From: Ectocarpus siliculosus
Taxonomy: Eukaryota > Sar > Phaeophyceae > Ectocarpales > Ectocarpaceae
Reading direction: 5' to 3'
Assembly (NCBI GenBank): GCA_000310025.1
Contig: FN649746.1
Coordinates: 3,197,971-3,261,970, forward strand
Length of the DNA: 64,000 bases
Shown: positions 12,139 to 24,800 of the stretch, piece by piece
Layout: each line of letters opens with the position of its first letter
How positions within the stretch are numbered: the first letter of the stretch is position 1
Position numbers and translations under genes: made by a program
The notes under the pieces: generated by a model
Seen by the model: the letters and a program-made list of their open reading frames with translations, nothing else
Databases searched by the model: none
Told to the model about the DNA's origin: nothing

Positions 12139-14268
12139 GGAAACAGATTGATGAAGTGATTTGGGTGCGTGCCTCTCGCCGACAGCTTTGGACTTATTTG
12201 GCCCTGCACGAAACGGTCAAAGTTGTTCAGATGTTCCCCCTTTAGGTGCAGAACGTAAAGAAAAGAAAACACATAAGTAATGGGTTTTCGAGCAGTGGGT
12301 GGTATAGTGGAAGATCGATGGTGTAGGGGAAGCTCGAACGACACAGTGTCGCCCACCGCTCCCGAGCGTGGGGCGCGATTCTCCCCGCACCCTTCGATGC
12401 CGTCCTGCTTGCTCCCACCGCAACCAATCTCACCTCCACCCCTCCCCCCCCCCCANNNNNNNNNNNNNNNNNNNNNNNNNNNNNNNNNNNNNNNNNNNNN
12501 NNACCCGCCGGTGCCCCCCCCGGTGGAGGAGGGGCGGGGGGGCTCGTCAGGCGGCGGCGACGGGGCAGGGCCTGAAGGGAGTTTACAGGGCGTGGATGAC
12601 GTGTTGGGAAAAGGGTGGAAAGCGTACGGGTCGACTGATGAAGCGTCGGCTGGGGCGGGGTGCCTGCCACCATCGAGTAGATGATCCACGGAGATTTGGT
12701 AGATCGGTAGAGAGGGTGTTGCCCTTGTCATGGGGCTTGGCTGTCGTCCTTGCATGTTTTGTTGAGAGGGCGGCAGGCGTTTGTTGGTGTATCGTCTTGT
12801 TAGTCGTTGGCGTCAGCCGTCATGCAGCAGAAGGAGGGGTTCTTTGTTCGCTTCGGCGGTTGTCCTGTGGGAGAGCAATGGTGATAGGGTTAGATGCACA
12901 ATCGAACGGGCGTTTTTTGTTGTAACTCTCCTGCTCGTGTGTTGATTATTTTCCGTCGCTTGTATGTATTGTCGGAGGCGTATCGCACGTAGGCCCGTTG
13001 TCCATGCACCGATTGAAATGGCGTGTGCGGCGGTGAGGCGGTGCACTGTATTGTATGTGTCCTCCGTCGATCACTCTGTCTCAACGTGTCATGTCGTTGT
13101 AGGTGTCATCGGGGCGTTTTCCGTACACTGCTGTTGACCCATCACAAGAGCATCGTATTTCTATTTCTTTAGTAGGAGAACGGGGTGATACAAATACCTT
13201 GCGGGTGAGTGTGTTTTTCGTTCTGTCGCGGGACCTACCTGGGGAACTATTGCAAATTGTAATTCTACTAACTAGATCGCCCGTGCGTCGTTTATCTTGG
13301 ATGCGAGCGTACGTGCGCTCTTGCCTCGAGGACAGCAACATTCATTCAGCGAGTTATCGTGGGTACACCTTTTTGGTTTGGGTAAAAAACAAATCACGCC
13401 TTGGAGGACTCTTTTAGGTCTGGAAAGGTGTCTGGGGGCAGTTGGCTTGTAACCACTGACGGCGTCCGCGCCGTTGGACCGGAGCGGTTTAAAAAAAAGT
13501 GTGGACAACAGCAACACACGCAACAAATCGGCTGTGTTTACCATACTCTGGACCGCCTTCGCAGGATTTCAAGAGTATCGATTTAGACTACTGGGAAAAT
13601 TTCGCCCCAGCTGATGATGTTTCATACCAATTCCACCGTACAGCAGTAGGGCACGGAGAACCGCCAAGAGACGGTGGTAGCTGCAGCGAGAGCAGTGAAC
13701 ACAAGGAGGATGGTAGAACCAGCAACAAGGAGAGAGAAAATCGAGCGCAAACAGATACCGGTAGACACATGCGAGCATCTATCTCTCTTGACCTGCAACG
13801 CTCTTTGTCTTTCATCCGGACAATTGTATTCGCGTATTGCCTCGCCCCGCTTCCAGATCATGCCGCTGCTTGGTGAAATGACAGCCGAAAACATAAGAGG
13901 ATGGATGTTCTGGACACAACCCCTTCCAATTTAGCGGAACATTTCCAGGTTCCTTCGTCGTCGCTTCCAAGTTTTCAGAACAGAAAAAATCTTTTTTTGT
14001 CGATGACTTGCAAATTGGGTAGACAGCTTGGACAGTAACAAATTTGGGAAGAGCCACCATCTCCAAAGGTTGATGCGGATGAACTTCATTGTTACAGCGG
14101 AACTTCCGACTCAACACACGAGACCCCTCTCACAATCTTAATCTTGCACGCACATCAACGCCCACAAACCTGTCACTCACACAATCTGGACTACACGCAT
14201 CAAGTCCCACACACTTCAACAACAACGCAGCGCAGTATTGTGAAAGCTTCCACCAGAGCTGTCGAAAA
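12139..14268. other. intergenic region with assembly gap
   Basis: This is the space between the protease stop codon and the start of the next plus-strand gene. It contains the N gap and no exon I can support. The 3' UTR of the protease and the promoter of the beta-helix gene should lie here. Confidence 0.5.
12456..12502. other. assembly gap (47 N)
   Basis: A run of 47 N directly follows a poly-C tract at 12444-12454. The gap was probably caused by this homopolymer. Confidence 0.98.
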
Positions 14269-17200
14269 ATGAGGGCTTTCGTTGCCGCGGCATCTGCGTT
14301 GTTGGCTGCTGGGGCTGTGTTTTCAGGACCGCTTTCGGCCATTGCCGCTGTAATTGTAGTTGTAGAATCTGGCACTGTGACTACCGTCGAAGCGGAGGCA
14401 TCCCTGTTTGATTCCCGCCTGGCGGTAGCTGGCGGGTGCGACCCGGCAGGGTGCTCTGGAGACAAGACCAGGGTGAGTTCTCTGAGCGCGCAAAGTTGTC
14501 CACTAGAGATTGCAACTACGATACAGCAGTGTTGCGCTTTTTATGTTTTATGCGAGGGCAGCAGGTGAGCAGTTGGAAATATGTGGCCTTGCGTTGTGCA
14601 GCCTACACATTTGTACGTACATACCAGCGGCGTTCGTCAGGCTCTCAGCTGATTCTTGTGTGTGAAGTAGTGCATAGGATTGCACACGATTTGAGATGCG
14701 AGTGCATGTTTGCATGTGTGTTTCACGATTGATTTGGGCCATCACATCTCCGACCTCTTCCTCCGCACGCACGCATGCTCTGTACGCATATCTTTGACCG
14801 TTTCCCCACCGCCACCCCATCAAAATCCGAATAACAACTACCATGATGGCGATCGAATAACATCGGATTCCCGCTGGTCGTGCAAGCCGGCGTTAGGGCC
14901 TGCTGGCTCCACTTGCTCCCTCACCTATAGCTTCGCCGACCCGCAAGCTATAGAAACGCTCAGCATCGGTGAGTTCGAGTTGGATGGGATCCAGGGTATT
15001 TCTTTCTCTCACAGATAGGAAAACGGAACAAATCTGTGAGAATAATTGCGGCGGCATGCTACTATTACTTGCCGTAGATACGTTGGTGGCATTCGAAAAC
15101 AATCACCACCCTTATGGTAGTGCGTGGCCTCTCGCGTAACACCTACAGCATGGTACCAATTATATCAATCCATAATTACGAAGTACACTACGACACCTGG
15201 TTGGAGAATGTGCCGGGCCACTCGAAAGAAACACCTGCCATGAGCAAGGCTCGCTTGCTACTGCTAGACTTTGTCTCAAACACATCGAGCACAGACTATT
15301 GCTAAACCACCGAAGTGTATGTAGTGCTCGGCTGAGCTCACTTCCTACTCCAGTATTATCGTATTTCAATAAAAAACAAAACGAAAACAATGTACAGTAT
15401 GGGCCTGGGTTTCGTGCGCGTGTTTCTACATATTATATATGAGTGCGCCGGCACTCCGTGCTTGAAAGTGGTATACAGAAGTATCTTGGTTTACGTTTTT
15501 TTTTTGTTCCTATTGCACAAGAACCAGGCCAGTTCGACTACCATCCATTCGCTTACTGCAGACCAGAAGGAATCCACAAACACAACACGGTTTAACAGCC
15601 AGACGGATCTACTGTTCGACTATGTATGTGTTGCTCCTTGGCCTTGTAGCGATATTTAACTGTTTCGCGCTCCCGGTTCATGTAGAAAAGCGATAACTGG
15701 ACTTGCCCAACATTTCACCTGTCTGTCTCTGTTTCGTACTTGCGATGCATAAGGGTGATACGAGGACGAGGACGATGGACGTTTATGTCGATCAAGCCCT
15801 GCAAACGTCTTGGACCAGCTCCGGTACGACTAACGAATTCGAGACCGTTGTGCTCGGCGTTACCGGGCAAACCGTCGAGCTACGTGGAGTGTTGGCCGAC
15901 TCGGAATGGCTCAGCATCACGGAGGTTCGTGTAAAAGCATCTCATGGACGTTCGTGTCAAACTAATTTGCGAAGCACGAAACCCCTCGAGTGGAATATCA
16001 TTCAACACGATCATCACTACCGCGGGTTGTTTGATTCGAACCCGTCGGTTTGCTCCGGCGGTCTACCAAACGCGGAATACGATAGCCCAAATCACCAAGA
16101 ATGGAAAAAAAGTCTACGATATTGAAGGCAGTCTTGCATCAACGCACGACAAGTATGCGACCGCCAGCCTGCTTGGACCATCGCTCTCTCCACCCCCCGA
16201 ACAAGCCTTTCGGGTTTATCACGGGCACGCGCGATTCTTGTCGCCCACGTTTTCCTTCAACCACAGGTGAAGGCTCTCGTCGAAGACGGTGCTACCGATA
16301 CCGATGACAGCGAATTCCAGATTGATTTTCCGTCCTGGGCCACTGAACTACCCCCTCTCCCAAACGCAACCTGGCGCCTCTTCCTTCCGCGTCACAACAT
16401 GTCAATCATGACGAGTGCGCATGTCCGAGGATCTCCCACTAACACCTCGTCGTTGCCTGCTCTTCCCTACATCGTCCAGGTGAAGATCATGGTGCTATCG
16501 GGCGACGGTCTCGCGCCGCCGCCCAGCCCTCCTACCACTACTCCCGCCCCTGTCTTCGCTCCCGTTGCCACTGCCACCCCCACGGTCGCTACCCCCGAAC
16601 AACTCTGGTCTGCCAAGGAAATCGGGACCCAAGATACCACCGTCACGACTACGGCGGATCTGTTCGACCCTGCCCTTGCCATCGACAACGGATGCGACCC
16701 GGCCGGATGCACTGCGGCGCTCACAAGGGTGATTAACCACTTTGGATCGTGTAGCACTAGCTGTATTCTGGGCGAGGGTTTCGCATGGGGTGCTGCGTTT
16801 TTCTCTCCGTCTGTATATCGCTTCCAAGTAGTATGCTTCCGACAGGAAGGGTGCGGCTAGACTTTCGATGATATTTTTTGGACGCAAGGAGGTTATGAAT
16901 GGTGGTTCCCGAACACGTTTCACCACGTTTGTTGGGAGGTAGGTCATCATGCCTCTCTCTCCGCGTTGCTGCTGTTCGTCATTGCCGGCAAGGATGGTGA
17001 CACGGGAGATGCCTCCCGCTGGTCTTGCGCCACCAACCTTGGTGGTGAAGGCGCCGTGTGCTCCATCTCGTACGACCTCGGGCGAGAGTTTGGCCTCGAT
17101 GAGCTTCGCGTGGGTGAGACGAAAGCAAGGGTTAGCATTTATCGCTGTGCGGCATCGAAACCCGACACAGAGCTCACATGCGATGTGAAGCTCACCCTGA

Positions 17201-20200
17201 TCCTTTTCCGACAAGGCATTGCACCCGGAATCGTTTGTGAAGATTCTGTTCTTTTGAAAGCGCCGGATTGTCAGTGATACCCGATGGCGTATCTGAGGCG
17301 TTTCCGATTCCCCCTTTTTGCTCTCCATCTACCAGCGTTGTACAACGGAGACATCAGGGTCAGGACAATCGATGTGTCAGTCGATGGCGTGCTTGTCGCC
17401 ACCTGGACCAGCTCGGGCACGACGGACGGCTTCGAGAGCATCGCGTTTCCAGATGGAGTTTCCGGCACGGTGATCAACCTTCAAGGTGTCTTGGACGACT
17501 CGGAGTGGCTCAGCATCATCGAGGTTGGTATTCCTGCCTGTAAACGCACGGGCGTAGACGACGTTTGTGCTGAGCCTCGTTGACCTTCTCTGTAAAAGTC
17601 TCGAGGCAGCAGAAGCAGGCAGCGCAAGCGTGAGACTAAACCTTCCCTCTATCGACCTGCGTGCCCACCACTAATCATCCTGCAACCAACAGCACCGCCC
17701 GTGTTGCCTACCATGGTACTTGTTTTTGCGGTACCGCCAAACAGACGGAGATCATGGTGTGGCCACAGAACGTCGTCACGCCTCCGCCCACCCCCGCCAC
17801 CACCGCCCCTCCCGCTCCTGCTCAACCGGCGACGACGTCGCCGATCCCTACTCCGGTAGGCGATCTGCAACCCGTCGGTCTCATACCCCTGGCTACTGGG
17901 GATGGGTCGCTGCTTGACCGCTGTGCCGCCAAGGTGCGCCTGCAGATGTACATAGGCCTGCTGTGTATGTGTGTTCTTCCCATCTACACCCAAGAGGAAG
18001 GTCACGTAGGAGTTTTTGTTATGGTTCGTTGTTTGTTTTGGTGCCCCACCTCTCCCCCTGCGAAACGTATGTAGGTACCATGGTGTTGGGGTCACTATCC
18101 ATACCTTCTGCCATGTTCGGGGCTACGAGTTTTGCTCGTCATAATCGCCAGAGTCAAAAAGGTGTGCCTGTTCCCCCCTTACCGTCCACGACGACGTAAG
18201 AAAACACACCCCGGTGACGGGTGTTGGCTTACAATATATGTGTATCATCGGGTACGATAGTGTGTCGAAGGCGTAGTATCCTATGTGACCCTTTTACGTG
18301 GCCTGAGACTAGCTGGGCTCATGCTGACCCTTGAAAAGTTCCGTTTACCCCGTGTGAGAGCGTTTTCCTGTGTAGCATGACTTGTCATGACCACCCGTTG
18401 CTGTGGCACAAGCGAAAAGAGAAAGACGGTGTCCCCTTTCTCTTTTCTTCTCTCCTCTTCTCACAAGAACAGGCAAACCATAATGGTTACGGCATAGGCG
18501 AAATGAGAGTGACAGTGGTAGATGCGCTCCTCCATTCTCTTCTCTTCTCTTCTCCTCTCCTCTCATTAGGACGGAGACCTCTCAACCTCCTGGACTTGCA
18601 CGGGCGACCCCAGAGAGGTTAGCCCCCAAGGCATTCTGTACTACGAGTGCAGCCTCCTTTTCGACCTGGTGTACACCCGCCACATCAAGCAAGTGAAAAT
18701 CGGTGAGAAAAATTGATCAGCAGCCCGTAGCCATGCAGGCTGTGTCCAAGTGGACAGGAGCGTGCAGGACGCATGATAGCCCGAGCTTTGGTTGTAGTAC
18801 GCTGTCGCGCGCGGCTGCTGAGAAAGCACCCGGACGAACGCCTGACCGCTAGCTGTCGTTTGCACATACCAAGATATGAATCAAGAAAAAAATCAAGCCC
18901 ATATATAGCTTTGTACTTTGACGGCGATCGTTAGCGGACAGAAGGGCTGCACGAGCAGGCCTGTCGCCAGCAGGGGCCAAGCGCTTGCCGTTGATTGGTT
19001 TCAGTGTCGACTGAAAACCGACTCGGGGAAGGAGGTACAAGTCCCCCAGAGTGCGGCCCTCATTGAATGGGCAAAGGGCGTCGAGCGCCAAAATTTATCG
19101 CTGCGGCTCTTGTGCGTTGTCCAGCCCACTTATGGTGACCACCCACCCCATGAATCTAGTTGTTGTCGTGTGGATGCCGTTCAGCCTGCCGGCATATGAA
19201 CACAAGCTACTTTGTCAATGGCCTCCTCGGATGTCAATGTGAGCAAATTGTTTGTGGACGAGGCTCTCATCGCAACGACCTCACCCAAAAGCAAACCTTT
19301 TGCCGCTGTCGTTCCTACCATGTCGTATTCTGTGGTGTCATCCACACTGTCTCGGCCTTACCGTTCAAGCTCTGGCCGACGGTGCCGAACGTGCGGTGGA
19401 CATGAGCATCTCTCGCGGTTACGGTACGGTGAGCCGATTTCCCGGCGTTGTCCGCGATACAGAACGCGCCACCGCTTGGCCCAGGCGCGATTGCCTATGG
19501 GTTACCTTCACGGCGTCTGCATAGGTTTTTGTGTAGGACTGAGCATCTGTTCTTACGACCAAGTTCTTAGCCTTTTTGTATTTTAGGCTCAAGTTTCTTA
19601 AGTGCAAAGTTCTTGAGCGGTGGCGCGTTCTGTACCTGGCCAAAAGGCGCCCAAACGCCTGGCGCTATACCCTCGCCCCATAGGTTTATACGCACCATGG
19701 TGGTACACCTTGAACTTGCCTTGACCCCTACCGTGTACGACAAACCTCACCTTGGTGGTAAAGAGCTTGGTTTCCAGAAGAAATATCACCGGATTTGTGT
19801 TACTTTTTTGGCGGGAATCGGTACCTTAAGTTGCACTAAATCTGAGAGTAGACGGCGTTTTGGACTCGTACCCGAACAAATATTGCCAGGTATTGTGCGT
19901 TTGTGGTTTTGTGTGGGTGTGCTACATATCTTGTGGCATGTTCAAACCTTACTTTCAGGGTGCTAGAATCCGCTCCATTCTCTCGTCGACGATGAAACGA
20001 TACCGCCTGTATCTATCTTTCGGTTCTTGAAACAGACCCCTGAGGAACTCGTGACCAGCTCGGGGACGACAGACGGCCTCGAGACGTACGACGTCGACTA
20101 CAGGACTAGCAGTGTCAGGATTTCCGGGGACTTTTCCTCCCCCGGGCAGTCTATCTCCATTTCGGAGGTCAGAGCACCACACTTGGTGGAGGGGTGACTG

Positions 20201-21819
20201 ACGTGTGCGCTAAAAACAGCCGTTGCTCCCTCGCCCTTTGTTGGACGCCTCGTTCGTGCATCGATTCACGTGAATTGTTTGAATTTTCTTGAAAAGGCGA
20301 CTTAGCCACCTTGGATGAGATCACCGATCGACCAGGGATTTTTCCAACAGTTTTCAGGAAATTTCCTTTCAAAACAGTTGGGTCTATCAGAAGACTGCGG
20401 GCGCCTTTTCTTTCTCTCGACCGCCACGTGATTCGGATGTTTGAAAGGGATTGACGGGATGAAGCCGAGGCTTCCTGGCCCCGTTCCATCAACGCCGCCG
20501 GGGAGTACTCGCCGCGAAGCGTGCCTCCGAACGTTGCTGTTCAGTACCCACCGACACAACAGCAACCATCGCTCGCGTACGGTAGGAGTCGAGAATTTTA
20601 TCCAGCTGTGGTTTGTATTGGACCCCTACCCTAACACCATTAGACTACTACTGCTGTGCCCCCTCTCCTTCGGTTCGATGCCATCGTATGTTCATGTCAG
20701 GTTGAGTTCGTCGAAGAGGTGGTGGACGGCGAAGTCCTCCTCGAAACAAGCTACTTCGATGATTATGATTGGAATGTGAGCGCTCTGATCCCTTTGACCA
20801 TCCAGGTGCTGACTCTTTCGACCCGCTAGCATGCTGCAGAGAGCTTCAAGCTGGGTTGTGCTGCACCACGGCGACTGGACCAATACCCTCCGTTCCATTT
20901 TTGTCGATACCTTTGACATGGAATACAAGTCTTCTTGTAGTTTTGCAATGGTGTGTGCCAGCCTGTGAGGTGTCGTCATCCCCAACCAACGTGAATCATT
21001 TATGTTGCTCTTTCGAAACCAAGAGTATGTTCGCTGTGAGGCATCCGCCTGATCTACGGTGTATCTTGAGTGTTACTTCGCGCCGGCGAAATCGTTTTGG
21101 AGTCACGTCCTCCTACTATTTCCTGTCGACGTGGGTACACTGACTGGTGTATTTAGGACGCGACGACTGATGAGGCCATAGAAGAGGCTTTGTACTACGA
21201 CCTCGCCGGGTACTTCACGGTCACGGAGATGCAACTCCTGTTCCCCGCGGGCGACACGTCCAGTTCGAGCTGTCACTTTTCAACCGGATCGGCGGCACGG
21301 ACGAGCCGTACGCCACCCTCACGGTGGGAAAAATTTAACGTTTCATGCAATTTTTTAAGTCGCAGAGAATGGTAGTGTCCTGTTCGGTGCCGCTCTACCT
21401 CAGGTTCTCGACCCTTTGCTCCGTCGTTTCCGTCGAGAACTCACGCCGGGCACCCATACAATGTAGGCAACCATCGTGCTCATGAACCGTTCAGCGTTCA
21501 TGCGACGCGTGCCAGGAAAAAGCTGTCGGGATCACCGCACTTTTTGGTAGTCAGCGAGAACTTACCGTCCCTTTCGCTCTGACCGTACCACTCTCAACGG
21601 ACGGCAGGGGTTGGAAATCACGGGTACCGCGGAGTACCAATCCATCGACCTGACGGGATTCGCCGGCCAGTACGTCACCTCCATCGCAGTGCACGTGGAA
21701 GGCTCCGGAGGGTCCGAATTCCCGCTGATTGACGCTAGAATCCTCGGCACCAAAATCGACAACCCCACGGACACCTTCTACGTGAGTGTCAGAGATGCCA
21801 AAGGGTGCAAAGAACGGGG

Positions 21820-21892
<73 letters not shown>

Positions 21893-24800
21893 GGGTGAAG
21901 CAGACGTGCCTCGTGTGTGCTCCCAAGGCAGCGCCGCTGCCCAACCGATGAACGCCGTCCTTGCGCCGCTTTTTGGAAGACCCCAGCCCAACGAACACGA
22001 AGAAAAAAACGTTTCCTACCTCCAACGCCCATCGCCTCCTCCACAACTCGTACCCGTTCGCAGGTGGGGTCCACGTTCATCCCGGAGTGGTACGGACACG
22101 GGGACCCGGACTTCGTGGGGCAGGGCACGGGCGACCAGAACGCAATCAACGCCGCCATTTGTGCCGTGAAGAAGGGGACCTACGACGGCGTGGACTGCGT
22201 CGGCATGGATGACAGTGCCACGGGCACGGTAAGACCGGTTTTTCGGACATGCTCTATCTGGGTCATGTCGGTATCGCGAGCGATTCATCCCTGTTTTCAG
22301 CTCATAACTCGCTCTGTGACCTACACCGTGGCCTTCTGGAGATCTTCGCTTGCCTGCACCGTGCTTCAGGTTTAATGACAACGCGAAGCTGGTGGTCGCT
22401 TCTATCCTTTCACGAAATACGTTTCCAATGCCTTGGGCAGCGCACACCCTTCGGCCATCCTCCCCAAAACCCACACAAGGCACAAGGCAAGACTCTCCGA
22501 AGCGGACTATCTGACCCGCTGATAAATGGTTCGAACGTATGCCGCCTACGCTGTCGGCTGCGTCTCGTAATGGCAATCTTACTCGCAGGTGGTTCTTGCC
22601 TTTGGCGAGTATCACGTGGATGGCAACATCTTCATGAAGTCTGGCGTCTTCCTCAAAGGCCGGTACGTTTGCATACGTGCCGCAAGTCTCCCAGCAATCC
22701 TTGTGCCGGTCACCTAGCAATACAACGTAAGAACAACAAGCAGGCTATGTGTAAGCTGCTGCACTCGACGAGGTCTGCTCCATGCCGAAATTGGCCGGCC
22801 GGGTATTGATGCCCATGGCTGCGAGATATTTGGGGTAAATGTCGCCGTTGATGGTGGTGGCAGCCAGGCTGTGTGCTCGGATGTACGAGCACGTACCTCC
22901 CCCTAGTTCGCTGTTCAACCGGGTCATCGTCGGTATTGCTGCTCTGCTTGTGCTCCCGCAGCTCACATTGTGCCAATCCTGTTGTACTCTCCCTGATGGA
23001 CTTCGTGGATTCCACCTCGTGGTCACGATGCCATCTTGCGGTCGGTTTCTAAGAGGCTTTGACTTCTTTTGTGCATCTGCTGTGTAGTGCTGCAGTTGTG
23101 TGCCCTTTTCTCAGTCCTGCATATGAGATGACATGACGTATCTCTCTCCCTCTCTCTTCTTCTCTTCCGAATACGATGTATCGTCCCTCCGACGCGTATT
23201 CCTTACAACCTGACGGCCTTATGAAGGGCTGCCGAGACCTTTTGAAACGGAAAAATACCTCTACAGTGCTTGTCCATATTTGCTCTGAGGTGCTGGTCTT
23301 TATTGCTTCGACGTAGGAAGCAGGGGCGTAGAAAGCAATCCTTCCCTCAAGCGCTTTACATTCTTCTGGGAATGAATCACGGACAAGACACCCATCTCGC
23401 CGACAATCGACCCCGCAGCCCTAGCCTCTTCATGAATTCGACGTCATCAGCTACATAGACCACCGCCGCTGGGACCTGCTTCGACTCCCGTGTACCAGCA
23501 CCGCTTCGTTGTCGTACTTGTTTTCTAATATCGTACCATGTTCATATTGCACACGCTTGGTGCATTTGAGGCGAGTTTCTTCCATACTACTTGTGTCGCA
23601 CTATCGTATTTCTAGGTACCGTTTCGACGACTCCCCGTACAATATTGACATCTTTCTGGAGGAAGGGGCACCGGGAAACACAGACGTCGACGCCATGATC
23701 GTCATGGATGGTATCTCAGACGCCCGGGTAAGTGGGAGATAAACTTGGTAAAGACCATGCTTGATAGAGTGGATGTAAGTGAGAGATATGAACCGTCTAT
23801 CTTGTGTGTGAGTGCAACGAATTGTCAAGGGCTCCAAAGGGTGTTCGGTTTTTCTTGTCACTCCCAGATACCCACACGACTATCCCACCGAGGTCGTTTC
23901 ATGGTTGGTAACCGATTCTCGCAGTGTATTTTTTGAGAGATTACGCAGAGCACTTCTCACCCAACCAAGCACCGAAACCACCGTGTGGGTAGGGAAGAAG
24001 CAGCCGCAGTTGACCACAAGGCACGAGATATCCACAATAAAAGTTAATCAGAACGATGTTGTGCGCCGCAATCGGGGTCCGTGCGCACGTTTCAGATCGG
24101 AGATCTTTGGATTCACGGGCTTTACGATCCCGACACTAGCAACGACAGCCCCGCCGTACCTGGTTTAGGATCGACCGGCGTCTCGATTGTTGATTCCCAG
24201 GTGAGGAGGATTGAATCGGTTCCTTGTTCATGCGGATGTGTCTGTCTGAGAACACCCTGTTGTCAAGACATGCTGCCGAGTGGCAGCTGAGTGTGCGGTT
24301 GGCACCTGAAATAGGTCACAGGTATGGGTCACGAAGACTCGTGAAGAGACCCTCTTTGGACCATCCCGAGCGTTGTTTTGAAACGTTGCTGCTGCCTGAT
24401 TTGTTGTGGGGCTGCTCTCTCGAGATGTCACGTGCGACGTCCTGTATGTAGTGGCTTCGTCTCTTTGCATGCCCTGCCGAGGGGGAGGTTGAGCTTTTCG
24501 TCCCTCCTCACCTCACTGGTCAAGTCAAACCAATTAATTTGAGGTCCATGCTCTTGCCGACCCTCGAAACAGAACATCACTTGCGCAGACACCTGGGTCG
24601 ACTTCTGCGACGGTGACGCCATGGTTGTGCGCTCCTCCAGCGTCGTGAACATCGACGCCGGATATTACGACGAGTGAGTGTCATACAATCACGGCAGGAC
24701 GCAATGTCTGGTGTATCTGTCGATTATCAGGGCTCAGATTTCCCATGTCAATTACAACCAAAGGCGTCGACCTTGCGTGATAGGCCTAACTGGTCGTCAC

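Noticed and set aside
15990-16060. tRNA-like T-arm (ggttcgaatc on the minus strand)
   Set aside because: No acceptor stem or D-arm can be paired around it.
19207-19480. clean discoidin-like exon
   Set aside because: Only the first ~30 residues (SSDVNVSKLFVDEALIATTS) fit the module; the rest changes frame with no good donor, so it is counted as degraded.
21822-21889. Ser/Leu and Arg/Glu repeat proteins from the AG run
   Set aside because: All are translations of an intronic dinucleotide repeat.
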